Shown: piece by piece, positions 1 through 7,987 of the stretch
Layout of the letters: every line of letters starts with the position of its first letter
Numbering within the stretch: position 1 is the stretch's first letter
Source of the DNA: Mariniphaga sp041687215
Lineage (GTDB): Bacteria; Bacteroidota; Bacteroidia; Bacteroidales; Prolixibacteraceae
NCBI RefSeq assembly: GCF_041687215.1
Contig: NZ_JAWLCI010000024.1
Span: 1-64,000 of the forward strand
Direction: 5' to 3'
DNA length: 64,000 nucleotides
Notes under the pieces: model-generated
What the model was told of the DNA's origin: nothing
Database searches by the model: none
Seen by the model: the letters and a program-made list of their open reading frames with translations, nothing else
Program-made: the position numbers and the translations under genes

Positions 1-792
1 GTATATAAAAAAACCGAACCGCTGGTGCGCGTTGGCATGATGGAAAAGGTGGAGCTCGATCAGCTTTCGGTGCAGGTGAACTCGCTGAAAAATGCAGTGC
101 GTTCGGCCGAACGGCAATACGAAATGTCCAAAAACCTGTTGCGGGTTCAGATCGGGGTTACTGCCGAAACAGAGCTGGAACTTACACAGTCGCTAACCGA
201 TTTTTTGGCTGAAAATCCTGTGGATGGAACAGCCAATTCTTTTGTTCCGGAGCAAAACCTGGACTTTCAGTTGCTTGAAGTTCAGGAAGAAATAACCGAA
301 AAACAAATAACCATGCAGAAAGCCAGCTATTTGCCCACAGTTTCGGGTTATTACAACTACACCGAGAAGATTCTGAAACCGGCATTCGACATGTCGCCGA
401 GGCATATGATTGGTTTTCAAATGAATATTCCTGTTTTTTCGAGCGGCGAACGCAGAGCCAAAGTACGACAGGCAAAAATTGATTTGGAAACCATGCAGAA
501 CAACAAAGCGCTGATGGAAGAACAACTCGACATTCAGTTTAAGCAATTGCAGTTTAATTTAAGAAGCGCCATTGAAAGTTACCAGGTTCAAAAGAAAAAT
601 GTGGAAGTTTCGCGCGAAGTATATCAAAACCTGCGCAGAAAATACGAGCAGGGAATGATTTCGAGCCTGGAATTAACCACTGCCGACAATAACTATCTGC
701 AAGCCGAGTCGGAGCACCTGACTGCTATGCTTGAAGTGTTACAGGCACAAAATGCTTTGAATACACTAACCGGAAAAATAATAAACAATTAA
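1..792 (+). CDS. TolC-family outer membrane efflux protein (5' partial)
   Basis: C-terminal part of an outer-membrane efflux factor, the exit duct of a tripartite pump. The frame is open from base 1, so the start codon lies upstream of the window. About 264 residues are present, against roughly 430-480 for the family, so around half is missing. Long amphipathic helices rich in Gln, Glu and Lys alternate with a short beta segment (YLPTVSGYYNYTE, then GFQMNIPVFSSGERRAKVRQ). This is the second outer-membrane-efflux repeat, and the phrase 'NIPVFSSGERRAKVRQAK' is typical of it. The stop is 7 bases before the membrane-fusion lipoprotein gene and the RND pump follows, so this is the first visible gene of the efflux operon. 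The substrate cannot be read from sequence. Confidence 0.93.
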   Translation, partial: VYKKTEPLVRVGMMEKVELDQLSVQVNSLKNAVRSAERQYEMSKNLLRVQIGVTAETELELTQSLTDFLAENPVDGTANSFVPEQNLDFQLLEVQEEITEKQITMQKASYLPTVSGYYNYTEKILKPAFDMSPRHMIGFQMNIPVFSSGERRAKVRQAKIDLETMQNNKALMEEQLDIQFKQLQFNLRSAIESYQVQKKNVEVSREVYQNLRRKYEQGMISSLELTTADNNYLQAESEHLTAMLEVLQAQNALNTLTGKIINN

Positions 793-799
793 GACGATA

Positions 800-1861
800 A
801 TGATGAAACAGATTAAAAAATTGAATGCCGCATTAATTCTGGCAATTGCCGTTTTAAGTGCCTGCACTCCCAAACAGGAAGAATCATCTGCAAATCAGAC
901 TGATAATTCTGCTGAAAACAAAGAAGTAGTTAGGGTAATGGAGCTTCAAATGCAAACCGTAGCCCGCTCTGTTGAATACCCGGCAACACTTGAGCCCTAC
1001 GAAGAAGTTCATTTGGTTCCGGCTTCTCCGGGGCGTATTGAGGGAATTTTTGCTGAAGTGGGCGACCAGGTTTCGTCAGGTAAATTGCTGGTGCAGATGG
1101 ATCGCACCCAATTGCATCAGGCCGAAGTGCAGCTTAAAAACCTTGAAGTTGATTTCAGACGATTGGATACACTGGCCAAATACGGAAGTGTGCCCCAGCA
1201 GCAATATGACCAGTTGAAAACTCAATACGAAGTGGCCAAATCGAACGTAGAATTTTTAAAGGAAAACACCCAGCTTTTAGCTCCTTTTTCAGGGGTAATT
1301 TCAGGAAGGTATTTTGAACCGGGTGAAATGTATTCCGGCGCGCCAAATACTCAGGCCGGGAAAGCAGCCGTTCTGTCTCTGGTTCAAATAAACCAGCTAA
1401 AAGCACTGGTTCCGCTTTCTGAAAAATACTTTCCGCAGGTAAAAACCGGAATGGAAACAAAAATTAAGGTGGATATTTACCCCGACCGGAATTTTACAGG
1501 CAGAATTGAAAGGATTCATCCTACCATTGATGCAACAAACCGTACATTTCATGCAGAGTTGAAAATCAGCAACAGCGAAAGGCTGCTCAGGCCGGGAATG
1601 TTTGCACGTGTTACCCTCGATCTCGACAAAGAGGAGGCTATTTTAATGCCCAGTATTGCCGTGCTGAAAATGCAGGGATCTAATGATCGTTACCTTTTTG
1701 TGGAAGAAAACGGAATTGCCAGACGAGTAGCCGTTACTATCGGAAAAAGGTACGACGACAGTATTGAAGTGTTTTCGGATGATCTGGAGCCGGGCGATAA
1801 AGTTATAATTAGTGGCCAGGCCCGCTTGCTCGATGGCGTTCCGGTTAAAGTAATTCAGTAA
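800..1861 (+). CDS. RND efflux periplasmic adaptor (membrane fusion) lipoprotein
   Basis: 353-residue HlyD/AcrA-type adaptor that joins the inner-membrane pump to the outer-membrane channel. A short hydrophobic signal ends in the lipobox LSAC with Cys22, so it is probably lipid-anchored. After that come a barrel-sandwich (lipoyl-like) half (VHLVPASPGRIEGIFAEVGD), a short helical hairpin (about residues 105-150), the second lipoyl half (LLAPFSGVISGRYFEPGEM), a beta-barrel domain, and a C-terminal membrane-proximal domain ending in SGQARLLDGVPVKV. ATG at 800 is followed directly by a second ATG. The gene sits between the TolC-type and RND pump genes with short gaps and is surely cotranscribed with them. 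Confidence 0.95.
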   Translation: MMKQIKKLNAALILAIAVLSACTPKQEESSANQTDNSAENKEVVRVMELQMQTVARSVEYPATLEPYEEVHLVPASPGRIEGIFAEVGDQVSSGKLLVQMDRTQLHQAEVQLKNLEVDFRRLDTLAKYGSVPQQQYDQLKTQYEVAKSNVEFLKENTQLLAPFSGVISGRYFEPGEMYSGAPNTQAGKAAVLSLVQINQLKALVPLSEKYFPQVKTGMETKIKVDIYPDRNFTGRIERIHPTIDATNRTFHAELKISNSERLLRPGMFARVTLDLDKEEAILMPSIAVLKMQGSNDRYLFVEENGIARRVAVTIGKRYDDSIEVFSDDLEPGDKVIISGQARLLDGVPVKVIQ

Positions 1862-1896
1862 AATCCTCCAAAATTCTTCATTAAAAAGAAAAGAAA

Positions 1897-4800
1897 ATGA
1901 GTATTTATAAAAATGCAGTAAATAAGCCGATTACCACGGTCATGATTTTTACGGCAATCGTGGTAATGGGTATTTATTCGCTGGTGCAAATTCCTGTCGA
2001 TCTTTACCCGGAAATGAACCCGCCGTTTATTTCAGTAATGACGACTTACCCGGGTGCCAACGCCAGCGATATTGAAACCAATGTTACACGAACCATTGAA
2101 GACGCACTAAACTCGGTGGATGATTTGAAAGAGATTACATCAACTTCAACCGATAACCTTTCGGTAATTAATCTTGAATTTGACTGGGAAACAAATCTCG
2201 ATGAAGCTACCAACGACATTCGGGATGTAATTGATTTTGTAATCAATACTTTACCCGAAGGAGCAGAACGTCCGCAAATATTCAAGTTTAATACCAGCAT
2301 GATGCCCATTGTGTTTTATGCGGTTACGGCCCAGGAAAGTTATTCTGGTCTGGAAAAAATTCTGGATGAAAAAATTGTGAATCCCTTGAACCGTATTGAG
2401 GGCATTGGTTCCATTGGGCTGATGGGTGCGCCGCGGCGTGTGGTTTATGTGGATGCCGATCCCAGGCTTCTGGAGGCTTATAATCTTACTATTGAGCAAA
2501 TTGGCAGCACCATTTCCGCAGAAAATATGAACCTGCCCTCAGGAAACATAAAAATGGGAAAAATTGACTACCAGTTGCGGGTTCAGGGTGAATTTACAAC
2601 AAGTTCGCGTATAGAAAACCTGGTAGTTGGAAATATGGCCGGTAAGCCGGTTTATATTCGCGATGTGGCGGTGGTGCGCGATTCCATAAAAGACCTTTCG
2701 CTCGACGAAAAGATAAATGGCCAAACCGGCCTTCGGATGTTTGTGATGAAACAGTCGGGAGCCAATACGGTAAAAGTAGCACGCGAAGTACGGGCAAATA
2801 TCGAAGAACTGCAAAAAACACTTCCCCCTGATGTCGAAATTAACCTGATTATGGATACTTCGGAATTCATTAAAGGTTCGGTTAACAACTTGTCGCAAAC
2901 ACTTTTGTATGCCCTGTTTTTTGTTGTGCTTGTGGTTTTGTTTTTCCTCGGAAGGTGGCGGGCAACGTTTATTATTGTCCTTACCATTCCAATTTCTTTG
3001 ATTGTGGCATTTCTTTATCTGTTTGTAACGGGGAGTTCCATAAACGTTATTTCATTAACCTCACTTTCCATTGCCATTGGTATGGTGGTTGACGATGCCA
3101 TTGTTGTGCTTGAAAATATTACCCGGCATGTTGAACGCGGGGCCACTCCGCGCGAAGCCGCCATTTATGCAACAAACGAGGTGTGGCTGGCCGTAATTAT
3201 TACTACACTGGTGGTAGTAGCCGTATTTTTCCCGCTGACACTGGTGGGAGGAATGACTGGTGTAATTTTTAACCAGCTTGGCTGGATTGTTACCATAACC
3301 GTTGTTACATCAACCCTTGCGGCAATTTCGCTTACACCAATGCTTGCATCCAAATTTTTGAGGTTGCGCCCGAAAAAGAAAAATCCGGGAGCATTGAGTT
3401 ATGAAAACACCATTGAAAAAGGGTTGGGCTTTCTCGATAATTTTTACGAAAACACCCTGCGTTGGGCGCTCAGGCACAAACTGTTTACTTTACTTGTCGC
3501 CTTGGCCATTTTTATTGGGTCTATTTTTATGATGAAATTTATTCAAACTGATTTTATGCCCGAGTCGGACGAAAGCAGTATTCAGGCAGAAATTGAACTC
3601 CAGACGGGTACGCGGGTGGAAGAAACCATTAAAACAGCACGTTATCTTGAAAATGTAATTCGGGAAAAATTTCCTGAAGTGCAGGTTATGGCTGCTTCTT
3701 CCGGTTCAGATGACGAAGGGGGCATGTTTTCTCTTTTTACAACTACCGGTTCAAACCTGATTAATTTTATGATGCGCCTTTCAGATGTGGAGGACCGTGA
3801 ACGGTCAGTTTGGGATATTGCTGCTGAATTACGCGAAGAAATTGCTGCTTTGCCCGAAGTGATCAATTTCACTGTGTCCACTTCTAACCAGGGAATGGGT
3901 GGAACAACCAACACCGTGGATGTTGAAGTTTACGGATACGATTTTAACCAGACCAATGCATTGGCCGGGGAGATTCAGAAAAGGCTTGAAACTGTTGAGG
4001 GAGCTATCGATGTTCAGGTGAGCCGCAAAACCGACAAGCCCGAACTGCAGTTTGTGCTCGACCGCGACAAACTTGCTCTGCACGGACTTACTACTTCGCA
4101 GGTCTCATCCATCATCAGAAACCGTGTAAGCGGAATGGTTGCCTCGCAGTATAAAGAAGAGGGAGAAGAATATGATATTCGTGTAAGGCTGAAAGAGGAA
4201 TTCAGAAGTTCAATTACCGACCTCGAAGAGTTTACTGTAGTTGCTCCAACAGGAGGCCGTATTAAGCTCAAAGAGCTGGGTGAAATAAAGGAATACTGGT
4301 CGCCGCCAAATATAGAGCGCAAAAGGCGCGAACGTATTGTAACCATTTCTGCAAAACCCGATCGTATAGCTTTGGGTGAACTGGCTAACCGGATAAATGC
4401 ACAACTGGAAGGACTTGAAATTCCACAGGAAGTTTTACTTAATGTGGGCGGTGCTTACGAAGATCAGCAGGAATCGTTTATGGATTTGGGATTGTTGATG
4501 GTAATCAGCCTTATTCTTGTATTTATTGTAATGGCATCCCAGTTCGAATCGTTTACCATGCCTTTTGTAATTATGTTCTCCATTCCGTTTGCATTTACAG
4601 GAGTTATTTTGGCGCTTTTCATTACAGGAACCACCCTAAGCCTTGTTGCTGCACTTGGTGCGGTATTGTTAATTGGAATTGTGGTGAAAAACGGTATTGT
4701 TCTTATCGACTTTACCAACCTTATGCGCGACCGTGGACTGGAGTTGTACGAAGCTATTGCCGTTTCCGGAAAATCACGTTTGCGCCCTGTATTAATGACT

Positions 4801-5028
4801 GCCGCAACTACTATCTTGGGTATGTTGCCTCTTGCACTTAGCACCGGCGAAGGCGCTGAATTATGGCGGCCCATGGGGATTACTGTAATTGGAGGACTTA
4901 TATTTTCCACTTTGGTTACCATGGTAATTGTTCCGGTGATGTATGGGTTGCTGGCACATCATGGAGAGCGCGACAAAAAGAAAAATGTTGTAAAACAAAT
5001 TCGTTTCCTGGAAAACGGAACAAATTAA
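1897..5028 (+). CDS. RND (AcrB/MexB-like) efflux transporter permease
   Basis: 1043-residue inner-membrane proton antiporter of the resistance-nodulation-division superfamily, full length for the family. It starts with a cytoplasmic stub and TM1 (about residues 12-30), then a large periplasmic loop, TM2-TM6, a second periplasmic loop and the last TM bundle. The proton-relay pair Asp399-Asp400 is present in SIAIGMVVDDAIVVLEN (TM4). The second half repeats the pattern with LGAVLLIGIVVKNGIVLIDF. It resembles the HAE-1 drug-efflux branch rather than the heavy-metal branch, but the substrate is inference. It lies 35 bases after the adaptor gene and 10 bases before a PII-like gene. Confidence 0.96.
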   Translation: MSIYKNAVNKPITTVMIFTAIVVMGIYSLVQIPVDLYPEMNPPFISVMTTYPGANASDIETNVTRTIEDALNSVDDLKEITSTSTDNLSVINLEFDWETNLDEATNDIRDVIDFVINTLPEGAERPQIFKFNTSMMPIVFYAVTAQESYSGLEKILDEKIVNPLNRIEGIGSIGLMGAPRRVVYVDADPRLLEAYNLTIEQIGSTISAENMNLPSGNIKMGKIDYQLRVQGEFTTSSRIENLVVGNMAGKPVYIRDVAVVRDSIKDLSLDEKINGQTGLRMFVMKQSGANTVKVAREVRANIEELQKTLPPDVEINLIMDTSEFIKGSVNNLSQTLLYALFFVVLVVLFFLGRWRATFIIVLTIPISLIVAFLYLFVTGSSINVISLTSLSIAIGMVVDDAIVVLENITRHVERGATPREAAIYATNEVWLAVIITTLVVVAVFFPLTLVGGMTGVIFNQLGWIVTITVVTSTLAAISLTPMLASKFLRLRPKKKNPGALSYENTIEKGLGFLDNFYENTLRWALRHKLFTLLVALAIFIGSIFMMKFIQTDFMPESDESSIQAEIELQTGTRVEETIKTARYLENVIREKFPEVQVMAASSGSDDEGGMFSLFTTTGSNLINFMMRLSDVEDRERSVWDIAAELREEIAALPEVINFTVSTSNQGMGGTTNTVDVEVYGYDFNQTNALAGEIQKRLETVEGAIDVQVSRKTDKPELQFVLDRDKLALHGLTTSQVSSIIRNRVSGMVASQYKEEGEEYDIRVRLKEEFRSSITDLEEFTVVAPTGGRIKLKELGEIKEYWSPPNIERKRRERIVTISAKPDRIALGELANRINAQLEGLEIPQEVLLNVGGAYEDQQESFMDLGLLMVISLILVFIVMASQFESFTMPFVIMFSIPFAFTGVILALFITGTTLSLVAALGAVLLIGIVVKNGIVLIDFTNLMRDRGLELYEAIAVSGKSRLRPVLMTAATTILGMLPLALSTGEGAELWRPMGITVIGGLIFSTLVTMVIVPVMYGLLAHHGERDKKKNVVKQIRFLENGTN

Positions 5029-5038
5029 AAGCATTGAA

Positions 5039-5332
5039 ATGAAAGCAGTAATGATAGTATTCAACCAAACCAATACCGAACGTGTGGAATATATGTTCGA
5101 TAAGTTGGAAATAAGAGGTTACACATGGTTTAGCGAAGTTAGAGGCAGGGGAACAAATACCGGCGAACCGCGCATGGGCACGCATACCTGGCCCGAAATG
5201 AACTCGGCTGCCCTTACCATAATTCCCGATGAAAAAGTAGATAAATTACTCGATGCCGTTGAAAAACTGGACAAAATACACGAAGAAGTAGGTGTCAGAG
5301 CGTTTGTCTGGAACATAGAAAGAACTGTTTAG
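5039..5332 (+). CDS. small PII-like protein linked to RND efflux
   Basis: 97-residue soluble protein with the alternating beta-alpha-beta pattern of a ferredoxin-like/PII fold: MKAVMIVFNQ, a helix (TERVEYMFDKLEIRGY), a polar loop with many Gly and Arg, then SAALTIIPDEKVDKLLDAVEKLDK and VRAFVWNIERTV. The equivalent of the PII T-loop is short (GRGTNTGEPRMGTHTWP), and no uridylylation Tyr can be assigned. It follows the RND pump by 10 bases and precedes a terminator, so it is the last gene of the operon. Small PII-like proteins of the DUF3240 type occur next to RND pumps elsewhere. A role in sensing or controlling pump activity is inference. Confidence 0.75.
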   Translation: MKAVMIVFNQTNTERVEYMFDKLEIRGYTWFSEVRGRGTNTGEPRMGTHTWPEMNSAALTIIPDEKVDKLLDAVEKLDKIHEEVGVRAFVWNIERTV

Positions 5333-5355
5333 CAGAATTTCTAATTCAAATGTGG

Positions 5356-5392
5356 AAAAGCAGATGCCGTGAAACCATGAATCTGCTTTTTT
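5356..5392 (+). terminator. Rho-independent terminator of the efflux operon
   Basis: A 10-bp perfect stem (AAAAGCAGAT at 5356-5365 with ATCTGCTTTT at 5381-5390) encloses a 15-base loop and runs into a T tract. It sits 24 bases after the PII-like gene stop and closes the efflux operon before the topoisomerase promoter. Confidence 0.8.
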
Positions 5393-5502
5393 ACTATTTT
5401 TTTTGAAATTTCAAATGACTTTTTATCTAAACCGGTTTATACACTAATAATTCAGGCTAAACTTTTCAACTTTATGTTGTTAGTTTTTGGTGATATCTTG
5501 CC

Positions 5503-5538
5503 GGCACAAAACAGCGCTGTTTTGGTTATATTTGTGCC
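5503..5538. promoter_or_regulatory. nested palindrome over the parE promoter
   Basis: A perfect 18-bp palindrome, CAAAACAGCGCTGTTTTG (5507-5524), lies inside an outer inverted repeat GGCACAAA (5503-5510) / TTTGTGCC (5531-5538). The right outer arm covers most of the -7 element, and the inner palindrome fills the spacer upstream of it. The position suggests an operator that would block RNA polymerase, or a cruciform-prone supercoil sensor. It is not followed by a T tract. No cognate regulator is encoded nearby. Confidence 0.6.
5527..5534 (+). promoter_or_regulatory. -7 promoter element of parE
   Basis: TATATTTG exactly matches the Bacteroidota -7 consensus TAnnTTTG and lies 20 bases before the ATG at 5555. 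A TTG at 5498-5500 could serve as the upstream element, but its 26-base spacing is longer than usual. This placement argues against any start codon upstream of 5555. Confidence 0.55.
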
Positions 5539-5554
5539 AAAATTCAGGAAAAAT

Positions 5555-7390
5555 ATGACTCCGAATTACGACGAAGGAACAATACGTACACTCGACTGGC
5601 AGGAACATATACGGAAAAGGCCCGGTATGTATATTGGTAAGTTGGGCGACGGTACCGCCTCCGACGATGGCATTTATGTACTATTGAAAGAAGTGATGGA
5701 TAACTCGGTGGATGAGTTTATGATGGGGCATGGGAAAAAAATAACCATCAAAATTGAAGACGATAAGGTTACTGTGCGTGATTTTGGCCGGGGGATTCCG
5801 CTGGGCAAGCTTTTGGATGTAGCCAGCAAAATGAATACCGGTGCAAAATACGATTCCAAGGTTTTTAAAAAATCGGTAGGATTAAATGGCGTTGGAATTA
5901 AGGCAGTAAACGCATTGTCATCGAAATTTACCATTCGCTCTGTTCGTGAGGGTGCAGCAAAAGAGATTGAATTCAGCCAGGGGATTATTGCCGGTGAAAA
6001 AGAATTAACCGGACTTGACGAACCCAACGGTACATTGGTAACATTTGAACCCGATCCCGAGGTTTTCAGCAGTTTTCACTACATCAGCGACTATGTAGTG
6101 AATATGATAAAAAACTACACCTTTTTGAACTCTGGCCTCACCATCGAATACAACGGAGAAAGATTTTATTCCCGTAACGGCCTTCGCGACCTGCTGGAAG
6201 AGAACATTGATGACAATCCCATTTACCCAATCATTCACCTGAAAGGCGAAGATATTGAAATTGCCATAACCCACGGAAACCGGTACGGAGAGGATTACTA
6301 TTCTTTCGTTAACGGGCAGCACACCTCACAGGGAGGAACACACCTTCAGGCTTTTCGCGAAGTGTATGTAAAAACTATTCGAGATTTTTATAAAAAAGAT
6401 TTTGATCCGTCTGATATCCGCGCCTCAATTGTGGCTGCGGTAAGCATTAAGGTAGAAGAGCCGGTTTTTGAATCGCAAACTAAAACGAAACTTGGTTCAA
6501 AAGATATTGGACCGAACGGCCCTTCGGTGCGGGCACATGTGGGAAATTTTTTGCAAAAAGAGCTGGACAACTACCTGCATAAAAATCCAGAAACTGCTGA
6601 AGCATTACACAGGCGAATATCAGAATCGGAACGCGAGCGTAAAGCCATATCGGGAATTAAAAAGCTGGCCAAACAACGGGCTAAAAAAGTAAGTTTGCAC
6701 AACAAAAAACTGCGTGACTGCCGCATTCATTTCGACAGCAACCATGAACGTGCCGATGAGTCGAGCATTTTTATTACTGAGGGCGACTCGGCAAGTGGTT
6801 CCATCACTAAATCGCGCGATGTTAACACCCAGGCCGTTTTCAGCCTGCGGGGAAAACCGCTGAATACTTACGGGCTTACCAAAAAAGTGGTTTACGAAAA
6901 CGAAGAATTTAATCTTTTACAGGCTGCTCTAAACATTGAAGACAGCATCGACGACTTGCGGTACAGTAAAATTATAATTGCAACCGATGCTGATGTGGAC
7001 GGAATGCACATCCGTCTTTTGCTCATTACTTTTTTCCTTCAGTTTTTCCCTGAACTCATTCGCAAAGGGCATCTTTACATCCTGCAAACGCCGCTTTTCA
7101 GGGTTAGGAACAAACAAAAAACCTATTACTGCTATTCCGAAGAAGAACGTAGGGAAGCCATTAAAAAACTGAAAGGAAAACCCGAAATCACCCGGTTTAA
7201 AGGGTTGGGCGAAATTTCTCCCGATGAGTTTGGCAACTTTATTGGAAAAGATATTCGGCTTGACCCGATTTTAATGAAAAAACATGAATCGGTTTCGCAA
7301 ATGCTCGAATTTTACATGGGGAAAAACACACCTGACAGGCAGGATTTTATTATTGATAATTTGTATGTAGAAAAAGATGAGGTGGCTTAA
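5555..7390 (+). CDS. parE: DNA topoisomerase IV subunit B
   Basis: 611-residue ATPase subunit of a type IIA topoisomerase that, with the subunit A encoded at 7988, decatenates chromosomes. The GHKL ATPase shows Glu46/Asn50 (KEVMDNSVDE), DFGRGIPLGK and GLNGVGIKAVNALS. The transducer domain follows. The TOPRIM domain carries Glu409 (TEGDSASG) and the acidic cluster TDADVDG at 477-483. Length and TOPRIM context fit topoisomerase IV B (gyrase B is longer). Start 5555 was chosen because it follows a -7 promoter element, begins the conserved N-terminus (MTPNYDEGTIRTLDWQEHIR), and the frame upstream encodes nothing conserved. Confidence 0.95.
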   Translation: MTPNYDEGTIRTLDWQEHIRKRPGMYIGKLGDGTASDDGIYVLLKEVMDNSVDEFMMGHGKKITIKIEDDKVTVRDFGRGIPLGKLLDVASKMNTGAKYDSKVFKKSVGLNGVGIKAVNALSSKFTIRSVREGAAKEIEFSQGIIAGEKELTGLDEPNGTLVTFEPDPEVFSSFHYISDYVVNMIKNYTFLNSGLTIEYNGERFYSRNGLRDLLEENIDDNPIYPIIHLKGEDIEIAITHGNRYGEDYYSFVNGQHTSQGGTHLQAFREVYVKTIRDFYKKDFDPSDIRASIVAAVSIKVEEPVFESQTKTKLGSKDIGPNGPSVRAHVGNFLQKELDNYLHKNPETAEALHRRISESERERKAISGIKKLAKQRAKKVSLHNKKLRDCRIHFDSNHERADESSIFITEGDSASGSITKSRDVNTQAVFSLRGKPLNTYGLTKKVVYENEEFNLLQAALNIEDSIDDLRYSKIIIATDADVDGMHIRLLLITFFLQFFPELIRKGHLYILQTPLFRVRNKQKTYYCYSEEERREAIKKLKGKPEITRFKGLGEISPDEFGNFIGKDIRLDPILMKKHESVSQMLEFYMGKNTPDRQDFIIDNLYVEKDEVA

Positions 7391-7465
7391 ATTCACGATT
7401 TATCGCGAAAAGCCGTTACTTTTTAAGTGTAATATTTGTATTTTGAAAGTTTAAAAATTTCTGTA

Positions 7466-7702
7466 ATGACTGACGTAGAATTGAAGAAAAGGTTAATCGG
7501 AAAAATAACCCGGATGAAGAACAAATATCTTTTTCAGGAAATTTACAGGTTGGTTGAAGAGGAGGAAACAGACACCGGGGTTTATCACTTTACTGATGAG
7601 GAAACCAACTCCATTAATGAAGCAAGGGAGCAATATCGTAAAGGTCAGTATTTAAACAGCGATGAAGCTGATAAAGAAATTGATACATGGCTCGGAGAAT
7701 AG
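7466..7702 (+). CDS. antitoxin of a ParE/RelE-type module
   Basis: 78-residue, acidic, mostly helical protein (MTDVELKKRLIGKITRMKNK... ending EADKEIDTWLGE). It looks like the small antitoxins paired with ParE-type toxins in Bacteroidota: a helical N-terminus, then a flexible toxin-wrapping tail (FTDEETNSINEAREQYRKGQ). It overlaps the following toxin reading frame by 16 bases, as is usual for such pairs. The ATG at 7466 was preferred over 7436 because the protein then begins at the conserved part. The family assignment rests on context and general character rather than a diagnostic motif. Confidence 0.7.
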   Translation: MTDVELKKRLIGKITRMKNKYLFQEIYRLVEEEETDTGVYHFTDEETNSINEAREQYRKGQYLNSDEADKEIDTWLGE

Positions 7703-7983
7703 TTTGGGTTTTTCAGGCTCAAAATGACAGATAAGAAGTTCTGGCTTATTGGAAAGAAAAAAATAAATCGGTCAATTACAGCAAAAAACTCGATAAACTG
7801 TTTCGTGAAGCGCTTAAATTAATTGTAAAATATCCGTTTATTGGAAAACCAACCAACAAAAAGAACATCAGAATAAAAATAGTACGTAGTTACTTTTTAA
7901 TTTATGAAATCACAGAGGAAATAGTTGTATTAAGAATCTGGGATTCAAGACAAAATCCGAAAAAGATAGAAAGCACAATATAG
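7687..7983 (+). pseudogene. ParE/RelE-type toxin with in-frame stop
   Basis: The frame from ATG 7687 reads MARRIVWVFQAQNDR, meets TAA at 7732-7734 (codon 16), then continues open as EVLAYWKEKNKSVNYSKKLDKLF and ends RIWDSRQNPKKIESTI before TAG at 7981. The whole is 98 codons, the normal length of the ParE/RelE fold, and the ending 'RIWDSRQNPKK' is characteristic of ParE-like toxins. Apart from the stop the frame is intact, so a single substitution explains it. Decay is recent, or the base is a sequencing error. No internal ATG gives a plausible shorter toxin. It ends 4 bases before the next gene. Confidence 0.85.
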
Positions 7984-7987
7984 CAGA

